Source of the DNA: Methanobacterium sp. ERen5
GTDB taxonomy: Archaea > Methanobacteriota > Methanobacteria > Methanobacteriales > Methanobacteriaceae
Direction of reading: 5' to 3'
Length of the DNA stretch: 64,000 bases
NCBI GenBank assembly: GCA_024167805.1
Contig: CP099988.1
Location: 2,054,001-2,118,000 of the forward strand
Part shown: piece after piece, positions 50,256-60,040 of the stretch
How positions within the stretch are numbered: the first letter of the stretch is position 1
Layout of the letters: each line of letters begins with the position of its first letter
Program-made: the position numbers and the translations under genes
Notes under the pieces: model-generated
The model's database searches: none
The model's input: the letters and a program-made list of their open reading frames with translations, nothing else
What the model was told of the DNA's origin: nothing

Positions 50256-50477
50256 ATGTTTGGAAATAATTACGGAAATGAAAGGGAAAATAACGCACCT
50301 ATAGAAGAAGGTTCAGAATACGATGTTAAAATTGAAGATACTGGCAGGGACGGAGACGGAATTGCTCGTGTCGAAGGTTTTGTCGTGTTTGTTGCAGGTG
50401 CTAAAGTCGGCGACGAAGTAAGGATCAGGGTTAACTCTGTGAGAAGGAACTTTGGATTTGCTGACATTGTAGAATAA
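50256..50477 (+). CDS. TRAM domain protein, tandem copy 1
   Basis: A 73-aa TRAM-domain RNA-binding protein ([19 protein letters not shown]...DIVE), predicted to be an RNA chaperone; methanogen TRAM proteins are known to be cold-responsive in some species. Its sequence is nearly identical to copy 2. Differences are limited to the C-terminal half, for example VAGAK versus VSGAK and NFGFAD versus NFAFAD. GGAGTTGAATTAATATG is the initiation region. Confidence 0.93.
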   Translation: MFGNNYGNERENNAPIEEGSEYDVKIEDTGRDGDGIARVEGFVVFVAGAKVGDEVRIRVNSVRRNFGFADIVE

Positions 50478-50515
50478 TTTTATTAAAATTCGATATCAAT
50501 CGGAGTTGAATTAAT

Positions 50516-50737
50516 ATGTTTGGAAATAATTACGGAAATGAAAGGGAAAATAACGCACCTATAGAAGAAGGTTCAGAATACGATGTTAAAATTGAAGATA
50601 CTGGCAGGGACGGAGACGGAATTGCTCGTGTCGAAGGTTTTGTTGTCTTCGTTTCAGGTGCTAAAGTTGGCGACGAAGTAAGGATCAGGGTTAACTCTGT
50701 TAGAAGGAACTTCGCTTTCGCTGACATAGTAGAATAA
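50516..50737 (+). CDS. TRAM domain protein, tandem copy 2
   Basis: Second TRAM copy (73 aa), 38 bases after the first and probably cotranscribed with it. The first ~130 bases of coding sequence are the same as in copy 1, while the remainder carries silent and a few amino-acid changes. It shares the identical GGAGTTGAATTAATATG start region. The role is as for copy 1, and dosage of the pair is probably high. Confidence 0.93.
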   Translation: MFGNNYGNERENNAPIEEGSEYDVKIEDTGRDGDGIARVEGFVVFVSGAKVGDEVRIRVNSVRRNFAFADIVE

Positions 50738-51229
50738 ACTCCAAAATTTTTTAATCAGCATACATCTTAGAAAATTAAACTACTTTAATTTTCATCTTTT
50801 TTTACAAATACAACTTACTTATCCAAGGTCATTCTTTTTTTATAAAATCATGAGAAATCATGAAAACAGTCCAATTAAAGTTTAAACTTAAATATAACGG
50901 TTTAAAATGAAGTATTATAGAAATATTCTTGTAACAATTGAATGGCAACATTTTATTCCAGCTCTCCCCTAAACTACCATCGTTGTAGAAAGCTTTATTT
51001 GGATAAACCAAGTTTAAATTGGTATTTTTCATTAAAAATATTCAGTAAATGATGATTTCAGTTAACAGCTAAAACAAAAACTGTTAATTAGGCTTTAATT
51101 TCTATAAATCCTTCTAAATGGCTGTTTTTTTAGATTTAAACCAAAAGGTTTATATACGATCTTGAAGGTATAGGTTATCCAGTCCTGAAACCTTTAACTT
51201 TTAAGGATTCAAGGATCGGAGGCGAAATA
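50738..51229. other. intergenic region with promoter of the secreted proline-rich protein
   Basis: No gene is seen in about 490 bases. GGTTTATATACGATC at 51148-51162 is a clear TATA box, and CGGAGGCGAAATA before 51230 is the ribosome binding site. Confidence 0.5.
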
Positions 51230-51748
51230 ATGAAAAAAGAACTATTTGCAGTATTTTGTGTGGTCACCATATTGGCTGGCACAGCACCAATATATGCAGC
51301 AAACACAACAACCACTAAAACAGTGGTTTTAACAGGCAATCAAACTGCAAAATTAACAGCAGTACAAACACAGCTAAATGATCTTATAACCAAGATAGAA
51401 AGTCTTAAAAAAACCTACAAAAACACGACAAAGAATAAAGGACTACTAAGCGCACTAAACCAGTACGAAAAACAAGCAACTAAACTAAACAATGCCATAA
51501 CAAGTTACCTTAAACATCCAACATCACATGCAAACATCAAAATCAAAAACTTCCAGATCAAGACCAAACAGTTACAATGGAAGGTTAATGTGACAGAGAA
51601 GGTTCTAAAGAAGACCAACATCAAAAAACCAGTAAAACCAATCAAACCAGTGGTACCTGTACATCCAGTCGGACCAGTTAAAAAACCAGTGCATCCAGTA
51701 GTACCAGTACACCCAGTAAACAACTGCACAACTAACGCAACCAAATAA
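51230..51748 (+). CDS. secreted coiled-coil protein with Pro/Val-rich tail
   Basis: A 172-aa secreted protein with a signal peptide (MKKELFAVFCVVTILAGTAP), a helical central part (LTAVQTQLNDLITKIESLKK to EKQATKLNNAITSYL) likely to form a coiled coil, and a C-terminal KPV/HPV-rich repeat segment (residues ~130-165). The Lys-Pro-rich tail could bind the anionic pseudomurein or extend across the wall. GGAGG 10-14 nt precedes ATG 51230. No enzyme motif is visible and the family is not recognised. Confidence 0.75.
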   Translation: MKKELFAVFCVVTILAGTAPIYAANTTTTKTVVLTGNQTAKLTAVQTQLNDLITKIESLKKTYKNTTKNKGLLSALNQYEKQATKLNNAITSYLKHPTSHANIKIKNFQIKTKQLQWKVNVTEKVLKKTNIKKPVKPIKPVVPVHPVGPVKKPVHPVVPVHPVNNCTTNATK

Positions 51749-51918
51749 ATTTGGATAGTACTTTTTTGGGGATAAAAACCCTAATTAATTCTTTTTAAAA
51801 ATTAAAATATATATTAAACCATTATTTTCACTTAGAAAATATCAGAAATCTTATCCCGAACCATGAAACATGGATAAATATTTAGAACAATAGTCCCATA
51901 CTATGATCGAGTGATAGA

Positions 51919-52500
51919 ATGAGCATGAGAAGACCAACACATCCTGGTGAAAAAATTTTACTTAAAACAAGGCCTCAATTTACTTCAACCCTTGAATCAG
52001 CTTTTTTCCGATTAATAATTTTATTATTACTTCTATATTTCTTCACTGCAATAATTGGACTTTTTGCAGCTATACAGAGCAGAATTGACTATCTCACAAC
52101 GGTACCATTTGTTCAGTACTCCACATATGTCCTACTCATTATAATCGCAGTACTCTTCTTCTGGATTCTGTGGAACTTCCTTAGCTGGAGATCCACGTGG
52201 TATACAGTCACAACCCAGAGGGTACAGATAAAAAGCGGGGTACTGAGTACTAAAAGTGTTTATATCCATTTCAACAAGATGCAGGACATTGAAGTAACCC
52301 AAAGCCTTGTACAGAGAATATCCAGTTCAGGGGATATTGAAATATTCGGTGGTAGGGATAAAACCAACCTCATTTTAGAGGACATACCAAAACCAAACCA
52401 AGTTGAAGATCTCATAAATCAGAGGATCGAAGTATTAAGCAGAGAACCTGAGTCAAGGGCATCAAAACGCAACGAAAGGTACGGTGACGAAAGATTTTAA
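51919..52500 (+). CDS. PH-domain (bPH2, YdbS-like) membrane protein
   Basis: A 193-aa membrane protein with two helices (LIILLLLLYFFTAIIGLFAA and YVLLIIIAVLFFWILWNFLS) followed by a bacterial PH-like domain (WYTVTTQRVQIKSGVLSTKS ... GDIEIFGGRD). YdbS-like proteins are often paired with stress or envelope functions, and the role is unknown. The ATG at 51919 follows ATCGAGTGATAGA. The zinc-ribbon protein gene begins 24 nt downstream, suggesting an operon. Confidence 0.85.
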   Translation: MSMRRPTHPGEKILLKTRPQFTSTLESAFFRLIILLLLLYFFTAIIGLFAAIQSRIDYLTTVPFVQYSTYVLLIIIAVLFFWILWNFLSWRSTWYTVTTQRVQIKSGVLSTKSVYIHFNKMQDIEVTQSLVQRISSSGDIEIFGGRDKTNLILEDIPKPNQVEDLINQRIEVLSREPESRASKRNERYGDERF

Positions 52501-52523
52501 ATTGAACAGGGGATGTATTAACC

Positions 52524-53543
52524 ATGTTTTGTCCAAACTGCAGAGCCAAAAATCCAGCAGATGCCAGGTTCTGCAATCAATGTGGAACCCACCTTACAGA
52601 ATCAATGAATGATCCTACAGGAGACCCAGATCAAACCAATGTCTTAAAATCAGATGCCCTAAATTCTACACCAGAAGATGTGAATGGTGAAACAGAAGAT
52701 TCAGCTGTACACTGTTTAGTCTGTAAAACCGGTTTAATGCATCCAACCATCCATTCTGGAACCTTCGGCTTTGGAACACGTAAAATGCTCATCTGCAACG
52801 ACTGTGGAGCTGGCTTTGAAATTAAGGGTCAAAAATATAAATTCTCAGAAATTACAGATACAACACAACCACTGTGGCTAAGGTACGGTCATCAAACACT
52901 CACAGAATCTGAATGGATCAGGATAAGTGAAGGTGGTGTTTCAGATGAGGAACAAAAGCAAATTAATAGGGAAGCAGATGAATTAAATAAGCAGGAAATT
53001 GCAAAACAGAAGGAAAAGGATGCCAACGATTTTCTGATGGGAATGGAGAATGGGAGCATACCAATTAAGTACACTGGACAATCCCCAGTCATACTCAAGA
53101 AGGATGAAATGATCTCGATTATAATGGAAAATATCAGCCTTCAAGAACCTCGAGCTGTAAGACAGACACATGCAGCCTATGCTGGACCAACCATAAGGGT
53201 AGCTAAGGGAGTTTCCTTCAGGATGGGAGGAGCATCTGCAAGAAGTGAATCTCACGAAGAGATCAAGGTCATAGATAATGGTAAACTCATACTCACAAAC
53301 AAAAGGCTCATATTCATTGGAACCAAGAGAACAGTGAACATAGATCTGCGAAAGATCTTGGCAATAGTACCATACAAAGATGGTATAGAATCTCAACGTG
53401 AAAATAAACAGAAACCAGAATACTTCACAGGCACAGACAAACATACCATAAACTACACCATAAACGGAAGATCAGGAACAGTTCCAGTTTACGGCAACGT
53501 TCTAAACGCAGCAATTCAGGGTCTAATTTCAAAACTTCAGTAA
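52524..53543 (+). CDS. zinc-ribbon protein with C-terminal PH/GRAM-like domain
   Basis: A 339-aa protein. It opens with a zinc ribbon (MFCPNCRAKNPADARFCNQC), followed by an acidic linker, a second ribbon at about residues 75-100 (CLVCKTGLMH ... ICNDCGAGF), a charged helix, and a C-terminal beta-rich domain (residues ~205-339, TNKRLIFIGTKRTVNIDLRK), which resembles PH/GRAM domains. ATG 52524 lies 8 nt behind GGGGATG. It is in an operon-like arrangement with the PH membrane protein and the following small gene. Confidence 0.78.
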   Translation: MFCPNCRAKNPADARFCNQCGTHLTESMNDPTGDPDQTNVLKSDALNSTPEDVNGETEDSAVHCLVCKTGLMHPTIHSGTFGFGTRKMLICNDCGAGFEIKGQKYKFSEITDTTQPLWLRYGHQTLTESEWIRISEGGVSDEEQKQINREADELNKQEIAKQKEKDANDFLMGMENGSIPIKYTGQSPVILKKDEMISIIMENISLQEPRAVRQTHAAYAGPTIRVAKGVSFRMGGASARSESHEEIKVIDNGKLILTNKRLIFIGTKRTVNIDLRKILAIVPYKDGIESQRENKQKPEYFTGTDKHTINYTINGRSGTVPVYGNVLNAAIQGLISKLQ

Positions 53544-53606
53544 AACAAATTCAACACAAAAAAATGAGATTTATTCTTTTAAACCAACTTCATTAGTGAT
53601 AATAAT

Positions 53607-53875
53607 ATGAACACCAAACAACAACCCATACGATCTGCAACAGGTAGGATGGTTGATTCAAAAACGTGAAGCTGTTGGATGGATCCCATGATCTTAAACC
53701 TGACGATGTGGTGGTGGTTATCCATGCAGAAGACTATCAAAAAACATTTCAGAAGATGCTGAAAAGAATCAGTGAAATGGACAAGAAGGTTGATGACCAG
53801 TCTAAAATCTTGAAAGAAAATGCAGACCAAGAAAAGAAGGGTTTCATTGGAAGATTTAGAAAACCTAAAGAATAG
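53607..53875 (+). CDS. small hypothetical protein (one-base frameshift)
   Basis: The first 20 codons from ATG 53607 (MNTKQQPIRSATGRMVDSK) run into a stop, while a second frame from 53666 continues (LLDGSHDLKPDDVVVVIHAE to FRKPKE). One additional A in the run 53660-53664 joins them as DSKNVKLLDGSHD, giving about 89 aa. The C-terminal part is charged and helical (KTFQKMLKRISEMDKK). It follows the zinc-ribbon gene by 63 bases. The family is unknown. Confidence 0.6.
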
Positions 53876-54017
53876 CTGAGCATCTTTTTTTTAATTTTAC
53901 AACCAAATCTGATATTTATCAATTCATGTATAATGGTGTAACTATTTTTAAAGTATTTTAAAGTTTTAAAAAAATAGAAAAGTTTTAGGGAGAACGGGTC
54001 CCTAAAATCTGTGTTTA

Positions 54018-55709
54018 TTATTTACCTTTTCCCTTTTCTGTTTTTATGATCTCGGGTTCATCGTCGTGGATATAGGTTTCACCACGAAGTGCTGAGAGAA
54101 CTGCTGCACCAAGGGACAGTGCTGCGCCAATGTAGAATGAAATTCTAAGTGATGGCATGAATGCACTTGCAAATGTTTGAGGGAACCATGTTGTTCCTTC
54201 CAACGTTGTCTGGGTTGCAGGAGGTATCATCGCAGTCACTGAAGGAGGTAGACTAGAAATTATACTTCCAATTGGATTGTACCCTAAAAAGGCTGAGAAA
54301 AGAGCTCCAGTAGGTGGGATGCTGTTTAGTAACGGTGCTAATTTCACAGCTCCTATGGCTGTGAGTGATGCTGTAACAGCGTCAGGGTATCGTTGGGTGA
54401 TTCCAATTATGACTATGGTAAAGAACATTGCCATACTGGCCGTAAATGCTGTGTTCATGACTGTTGTCATCATTCCTGATGCAACACCCCTTTCATTTGC
54501 GGGTACTGAGTTCATTATTGATGCACTGTTTGGAGATCCGAACATTCCACTTCCAATACCCATGAGCAAGAGTGCAAATGCGAAGTAGATGTAATCGAAG
54601 TTGTAGGGGAGTGCTGCTAACATGAGAAATGCAACAGTGTTAATAACCATTCCAAAGGTTGCTATCCACCTTGGACCGTACTTATCTGACAACCAACCTG
54701 AAATCGGACCCATGATGATCACACCAATAGTCAAGGGCAACATGTAAATACCTGCCCAAAATGGAGCTGATTCGTAGCTGTATCCATTTAAAGGAAGCCA
54801 TATTCCCTGCAGTAAAAGAATGAGCATGAACATCATACCTCCTCTGCCCAGGGCATTTAGCAGTGCCGCTGAATTTGCGAAAGTAAACATTTTGATCCTG
54901 AAGAGCTTGAGGTTGAACATGGGATACTCCACATGTCTTTCCACAAATGGGAATATTATCAGGAAAATGAGTCCTGCAACTGCGGACAGTATGACCCATG
55001 GATTGGACCATCCCATTGGATCGTTTTTGTAGGGTGTAAGGCCGTAGGTTACACCAACCAAGAGAAGTGTGATACCCAAAATAAATATAGCATTTCCCCA
55101 GATATCAAGTTTAGTTTTAGTAGACTTAATGGAAGTTTCCTTAAGCTTTAAACTTGACCATATCGTTCCAACAATACCAAATGGTACGCTGACTAGGAAC
55201 ACAAATCTCCAGTCGTACATTGCTAAAATACCACCGAGTATCAGACCTATGAATTGTCCAGACATGAGTGCAACCATGTTGAGACCAAGTGCTTTACCTC
55301 TTTCAGTCACAGGGAAAGCATCTGTCAATATTGCCGAAGTATTTGCCATGAAGAGTGCACTACCTATTGCTTGAATAATCCTAAATATGATTATTTCAAG
55401 TGCACCTGCATTACCTGTGGAAGGTGTGAAGTACAGCAGTACCGAAGCAACTGTGAACACTAAAAATCCAAGTTTAAATAATTTAACCCGTCCATAAATA
55501 TCCGAAAGCCGACCAAAACTCAGGAGTAACGTTGCAGTAACCAGGCCGTAACCCATGAGTATCCATAAAAGGTACTGGAAAGAGTTGAGCGGATCGATAT
55601 GTATCCCATTAAAAATAGCAGGCAGGGATATTAAAACAATGCTCATATTTATCATTCCCATCAGGGAAGCAATCAGCACGTTTGTTAGGGCTATCCATTT
55701 ATACTCCAT
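54018..55709 (-). CDS. MFS drug exporter, DHA2 (14-helix) family
   Basis: A 563-aa DHA2-family efflux transporter with about 14 transmembrane helices. Motif A is [16 protein letters not shown] and motif C-like GLILGGIL. The C-terminal insertion near residues 465-510 ([12 protein letters not shown]) is a loop. The frame is intact. The start ATG 55709 ([19 protein letters not shown]) has no strong ribosome binding site in view but fits family length. UspA lies upstream on the same strand. Substrates are unknown; likely drugs or dyes. Confidence 0.88.
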   Translation of the reverse strand: MEYKWIALTNVLIASLMGMINMSIVLISLPAIFNGIHIDPLNSFQYLLWILMGYGLVTATLLLSFGRLSDIYGRVKLFKLGFLVFTVASVLLYFTPSTGNAGALEIIIFRIIQAIGSALFMANTSAILTDAFPVTERGKALGLNMVALMSGQFIGLILGGILAMYDWRFVFLVSVPFGIVGTIWSSLKLKETSIKSTKTKLDIWGNAIFILGITLLLVGVTYGLTPYKNDPMGWSNPWVILSAVAGLIFLIIFPFVERHVEYPMFNLKLFRIKMFTFANSAALLNALGRGGMMFMLILLLQGIWLPLNGYSYESAPFWAGIYMLPLTIGVIIMGPISGWLSDKYGPRWIATFGMVINTVAFLMLAALPYNFDYIYFAFALLLMGIGSGMFGSPNSASIMNSVPANERGVASGMMTTVMNTAFTASMAMFFTIVIIGITQRYPDAVTASLTAIGAVKLAPLLNSIPPTGALFSAFLGYNPIGSIISSLPPSVTAMIPPATQTTLEGTTWFPQTFASAFMPSLRISFYIGAALSLGAAVLSALRGETYIHDDEPEIIKTEKGKGK

Positions 55710-55848
55710 TAAATGCCCCCAAATAAAATTTACAATTTTTTTCTTTTAATCCTAATATTCGTTTTCTATACAAGTATCCATTCACTTTGAAATCACCTAA
55801 ACTATTTAAATAAAATAAAAGAACTTTAATCAATTAAAATAAAATTTT

Positions 55849-56301
55849 TTAAGGAACAACCATGACAGGAACTTTGGAGGACCTAACCACACGCTCTGTA
55901 ACACTTCCCAGAGCAATTCTGTCAAATCCATGTCTTCCAGAGGCACCCATAACAATCAGATCGACATTCATCTCTTCCACAGTCTTAATAATTTCCTGAT
56001 ACGGGTTTCCATCCCGAACAACCATGGTTATATCAGTTTCAGCATTGAAGTTTTCAGCAGACCTGAGCTTTTCAATGAATCTAGCTGAAATATTTTCTGC
56101 TTCTTTTTTAAGAGGTTCATACATATCTTGATTTGAACCGGGAATGGTTGAAAATGGAACCACCAGGGTGGGACTGTACAATTCAAAAACATTCAAAACC
56201 AAAATTTCTGCATCGCTTTCATTTGCAATCCACAATGCATGTTCAGCTGTTTTTTCTGCATTTTCAGAACCGTCTGTTGTTATTAATATTTTACTATACA
56301 T
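55849..56301 (-). CDS. UspA-family universal stress protein
   Basis: A 150-aa ATP-binding UspA protein. [20 protein letters not shown] is the N-terminal nucleotide-binding strand/loop and [20 protein letters not shown] the C-terminal G-x2-G-x9-G(S/T) phosphate-binding motif, so it probably binds ATP. Its length is normal. ATG 56301 is preceded by TAATATC without a clear ribosome binding site. Confidence 0.9.
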   Translation of the reverse strand: MYSKILITTDGSENAEKTAEHALWIANESDAEILVLNVFELYSPTLVVPFSTIPGSNQDMYEPLKKEAENISARFIEKLRSAENFNAETDITMVVRDGNPYQEIIKTVEEMNVDLIVMGASGRHGFDRIALGSVTERVVRSSKVPVMVVP

Positions 56302-56611
56302 GATATTAGATCCTAAAAAAATTTATAAATAAAATAATATTTCAAATTAAAATTCAGTGAAATACTATATGTTCGCTGAGATTTATAAAAGGTCTGTATG
56401 AATATGATCCCATAGGATAGTATGTTCCAACTCTGTATAACCATCCCAACCATTAACGCCGTTAAAATATTTTAATTGTTGAAATAATTCATGAAAAAAC
56501 AAATATTTATTCTTTTTCAAACCAATACCTATATGATAAGATCATCATTGATATGATGAATCGAACCCATTGGGTACTGTAATTTTATTTAAAAAAATTA
56601 TAGAAGATGTT
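56302..56611. other. intergenic region, nothing recognised
   Basis: About 310 AT-rich bases between divergent genes with no recognisable gene. Confidence 0.3.
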
Positions 56612-57307
56612 ATGGTGGAGCTTAAGAAACAATCGGAAATATTCAAAGATATGTTGGAACTTAAATATGAGCCATTAGCTGTTATTTTTACTAACGACCA
56701 AATTTCAACTGGAAAGTATGAAAAGACTCATTTGCAGGGCAATTAAACTTGCATCGGAGGGGGTTGTTACATAGTAGACAAAGAAACATCCACGTGTCCT
56801 GGTGGAAGTAGGTACTGTGGCTTTTCAGGCACACCCTCGAGGGATGAAAAGAGGAGACTTCAAAACTTCTTAACCCGTGGTGAAAAACTTACCAGTTCTA
56901 TTGTGTCGTTTGAAAGAATGCAGAAGTTGAGTGTAGAACCTCCAACCGGGCTTTCAGACAGGATAATTATCTGTCCTTTAACTCTGGCAGAAAAACGTCC
57001 TGATGTGGTGCTGTTTTTAGTTAATCCTGAACAAGCATGCAGACTGGTGACATTGGATACTTACTGGGATGGATTATCTCCTGATCAACATATTATAGGG
57101 GCACTGTGCCAAACATCAATTTCATACAGTCTCATGACTGGAAACACCAATCTTTCAATGGGTGACTGGACAGCGAGACACCATCAGGAATTTGATCCAG
57201 ACATTCTCTTCCTTTCAATTCCATATGAGCGAATGGACAATCTAATTAAAGCTATTCCTCAATGTTCTGCGGGGGATGCATCTGTGTTGCTACTGAATGA
57301 TTTTTAA
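56612..57307 (+). pseudogene. DUF169 family protein, two frame disruptions
   Basis: A ~230-aa DUF169-type protein. The start MVELKKQSEIFKDMLELKYE is followed by EPLAVIFT. The middle, LICRAIKLASEGG to CPGGSRYCGFSG with Cys motifs, and the end, PLTLAEKRPDVVLFLVNP to LLNDF, lie in other frames. The first shift falls around the A-run 56721-56724 and the second at the G-run 56759-56763, where one more G restores EGGCYIVDKE. Whether this is a true pseudogene or sequence error is open; the second is typical of the other homopolymer losses here. The function of DUF169 is unknown. Confidence 0.75.
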
Positions 57308-57382
57308 ATTTAGATACGGGGAGTACTTCTAAGAAACAGATTATTCAATTTTTCAATTAAAAAATGTAGGAGTTGTTAATTT

Positions 57383-57739
57383 ATGAAGGTTAAATATGCC
57401 ACTATAGCAGTGTCAGATATGGAAGAATCAGTGAAGTTTTACACAGAAGTCATGGGATTTAACGTTGATCATACATTGAATCCATACCCTGGTTTTAATA
57501 TAACTTTCCTAGCCAACGAGGGTGATGCAATGGTGGAACTCGTAGAAAATAAGAATGAACCACAAAAAACAGGCATTTTCCTCATTGGAATGGAAGTTGA
57601 AGATATGGACAAAACAGTAGCTGAGTTAACGGATAAAGGTGCTGAATTTACAAGGGGGCCATTGGAAGTTGGAGACGGCGCCAAACTAGCATTTTTAAAG
57701 GATCCAAATGGTGTGGAGATCGAACTAATCCAGCACTAA
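57383..57739 (+). CDS. VOC/glyoxalase-family protein
   Basis: A 118-aa metalloenzyme-fold protein with two beta-alpha-beta-beta-beta units of the vicinal-oxygen-chelate (glyoxalase) family: KYATIAVSDMEESVKFYTEV at the start and ELTDKGAEF, GAKLAFLKDPNGVEIELIQ at the end. It is full length for the family and the metal-binding Glu/His positions are partly present. TAGGAGTTG is just upstream of ATG 57383. The substrate is unknown. Confidence 0.85.
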   Translation: MKVKYATIAVSDMEESVKFYTEVMGFNVDHTLNPYPGFNITFLANEGDAMVELVENKNEPQKTGIFLIGMEVEDMDKTVAELTDKGAEFTRGPLEVGDGAKLAFLKDPNGVEIELIQH

Positions 57740-57794
57740 GAAGATAAATTCTAGACTTATTTTCTTTTTTAATATCATCAATTGTGGTTCTGAT

Positions 57795-58214
57795 CTAGTT
57801 ACCATAAGATAATCCCATGCGTTTATAAAATTTTGAGCAAATGTTGGGAAATTTTTTCTGGGATTCTTTTATTACTTTTTCAATTATTTCAGTTTCGAGT
57901 TCCTTTGAATTACCAGTTGAAATTTGAAAAATATTTTTCTGAAAGGAAGTTTTAATATCATTATTTCCTATTCTAATCTGAAATTCAACTATTTCTTCCA
58001 TTTTAATACAGTTTATCAGATTTCTAATCAGAATATTTGATAATTTTATTGATTCATTAGTTGGTGGTAGGTATGATGTGTTTTTTGTGTTAATTTGGCT
58101 TATGATGAAAGTGTCACATCCACTGTTTATAGCTGTTTTTTTGTTGATCCAGTAAAGTATCATCAATATTTTCCTTTCAGAATCTATTTTTCCTTTTAGT
58201 TCAACTGAGTTCAT
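57795..58214 (-). CDS. hypothetical protein coupled to an MFS exporter
   Basis: A 139-aa soluble protein, MNSVELKGKIDSERKILMIL to GLSYGN, with basic and hydrophobic alternation in its second half. The ATG (58214) overlaps the stop of the MFS gene by four bases (ATGA), so the two are translationally coupled. I do not recognise the family. It may assist or be regulated with the exporter. Confidence 0.65.
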   Translation of the reverse strand: MNSVELKGKIDSERKILMILYWINKKTAINSGCDTFIISQINTKNTSYLPPTNESIKLSNILIRNLINCIKMEEIVEFQIRIGNNDIKTSFQKNIFQISTGNSKELETEIIEKVIKESQKKFPNICSKFYKRMGLSYGN

Positions 58215-59725
58215 TTTTGATCATCGAATGTTTCCTGACATTTTTCAAATTCAACTTCGCATTTATTATTAACAGATGGTGCGGAATGTTCTGCAGGTTT
58301 GAAGGCTGTTTTAGATCCCATATTTCTTAATATCGATGTGATTACTGCTAATAATCCAAATAGTCCTGCGAATATCATTATTGTTGCTATTGAAATGGTT
58401 AATGAGTTTACGGAATGAATAGATTGATAGTTAATGGACTTCAATCCTATTAAAACGTACAGAACTGTTGCAAAGCTTACTCCAATTGATCCTCCTAAAC
58501 TACGGGCAGTGGTTGTTACACTAGATGCTATTGCTGTTTTTTCAAGTGGAAGTGCAACCAGGGCTTCGGAAGTGTTGGGGCTGGTAAACAATCCATAGCC
58601 AACACCCCAGATTAGTAGAGAGAATAGTATCAAGGTTAAATTTTTCATTAAGTAAGCATAACCCAGTAAAACAAAGGATGCTGTCGAGATTAAAGCTCCA
58701 AAACCCGCAGCATATTTCCAGTGGTACTTATCATATAACTTTCCAGCGAGAGGTGAAACAAACAACATGGCAATTGGTACAAACATGAATATTATGCCTG
58801 TTTGTAACGGATTGTATCCCATAACGCCTTGGAAGTAGAATGGACCTATAAAAATACCCATGTTAATTGCCACAGTAAAGAACAAAGCACTCAATACTGG
58901 AAATAGAAATTTCTTATTTTTAAATAGTGAAAGTTCCAGCATTGGATTGTTGGATCTTCTTTCTTGTAATATGAATGTTGTAATACCTACAATGAAAATT
59001 AAGCCGTATATCAATAGTAATTCAAGACTCATTTGTTGAGCAATTTCATTCAAAAACAAAATTAATGAAGAAATTGTTACAAGAAATAAAATAACCCCTT
59101 TTCCATCTATTTTGAAGTTTTTTACCCTAGATTCTGGAATTTTTAAGTATTTCATTGCAAATATTAACAGTATAACTCCCATTGGTACGTTTATCAAAAA
59201 GATGTACTGCCATCCTATGGAGTTGGTTATTAAACCTCCAAGAACAGGTCCTATAATTGATCCTAATGCGACAGCTGCTCCATAAAATCCCATTGCCTTA
59301 CCGATCTCATTTTGTGGGAATGTATGAAATAGTATGGCTCCTGAAACACCTGCAACAGCTGAAGCTCCTACTGCTTGTACTATTCTGAAAAATATTAGTA
59401 AATTTATTTCATGGGCTAGGCCACATACTAACGAACTAATTGTAAAAATTAGCCATCCTACCATGAATAATTTAGTTTTACCAGTATATTCTGATAGTTT
59501 TCCAAAGAAGATGAATAATCCCGTCAGTACCAAGAGATATCCGCTAATTATCCACTGAGATTGTGTTATGCTTACGTTGAAACTGGTTGTGATGTTTGGA
59601 AGTGCTATACCCACCATGTAACCATCAAGAATTGACATTATTATGCCTGTCAGAACAATTCCCAGTATTATTAATCTGTTTTTGTATGCGAATTCTTGAA
59701 TATTTGTCTGATCTTCTTCATTCAT
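58211..59725 (-). CDS. MFS drug exporter, DHA2 family, TetR-controlled
   Basis: A 504-aa DHA2-family 14-helix efflux transporter with GKLSEYTGKTKLFMVGW (motif A-like), GPVLGGLI (motif C-like) and a short acidic cytoplasmic tail. ATG 59725 is 14 bases behind GGAGG (minus strand). It lies upstream of a coupled small gene and downstream of a TetR gene on the same strand. An inverted-repeat operator sits between them just after the TATA box, so the exporter is very probably repressed by that TetR and induced by its substrate. Confidence 0.88.
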   Translation of the reverse strand: MNEEDQTNIQEFAYKNRLIILGIVLTGIIMSILDGYMVGIALPNITTSFNVSITQSQWIISGYLLVLTGLFIFFGKLSEYTGKTKLFMVGWLIFTISSLVCGLAHEINLLIFFRIVQAVGASAVAGVSGAILFHTFPQNEIGKAMGFYGAAVALGSIIGPVLGGLITNSIGWQYIFLINVPMGVILLIFAMKYLKIPESRVKNFKIDGKGVILFLVTISSLILFLNEIAQQMSLELLLIYGLIFIVGITTFILQERRSNNPMLELSLFKNKKFLFPVLSALFFTVAINMGIFIGPFYFQGVMGYNPLQTGIIFMFVPIAMLFVSPLAGKLYDKYHWKYAAGFGALISTASFVLLGYAYLMKNLTLILFSLLIWGVGYGLFTSPNTSEALVALPLEKTAIASSVTTTARSLGGSIGVSFATVLYVLIGLKSINYQSIHSVNSLTISIATIMIFAGLFGLLAVITSILRNMGSKTAFKPAEHSAPSVNNKCEVEFEKCQETFDDQK

Positions 59726-59807
59726 TATGAATTACCTCCAATTAAACTAAATATTTTCCATGATTTCTTTTCATTTTTTTAAATCTGTGAGTCCTATAAT
59801 TAACAAC

Positions 59808-59880
59808 TTATAGTTATAATATAACCATATTTTATTATTATAACTAGTGGTTATTTCATAACCAGTAGTTAAAACTATAT
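59808..59880 (-). promoter_or_regulatory. promoter and TetR-type operator of the MFS gene
   Basis: On the minus strand TTTTATATAG (about 59872-59881) is a TATA box. Directly downstream lies an inverted repeat with 13-base arms, AACTAGTGGTTAT (59842-59854) and ATAACCAGTAGTT (59858-59870), 12 of 13 positions pairing, separated by TTC. A second, weaker repeat, TAGTTATAATATAACCATA (59811-59829), follows. TetR dimers commonly bind such sites and block the transcription start. Confidence 0.7.
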
Positions 59881-60040
59881 AAAATTTTTGATATGTTTTT
59901 GAAAAAAATTTAAAAGGAAATGAAAATGTCTACAATAACAATTATTTCTCAATTTAGAACTGTTAAATAAAAATAAACAATATCTTCTAAGTTGTATGGA
60001 TAATTTTTAGCAAATACTCCATTAAAAATAGTTTAAATCC

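Larger units (their letters stand above)
50240..50737 (+). repeat. tandem duplication of a TRAM gene with its leader
   Basis: Two near-identical units of about 238 bases (50240-50477 and 50500-50737) each contain the leader GGAGTTGAATTAATATG and the full gene. The stretch from the leader to about codon 45 is nearly invariant and the 3' halves differ, a pattern that suggests gene conversion or a recent duplication with drift at one end. Confidence 0.85.
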
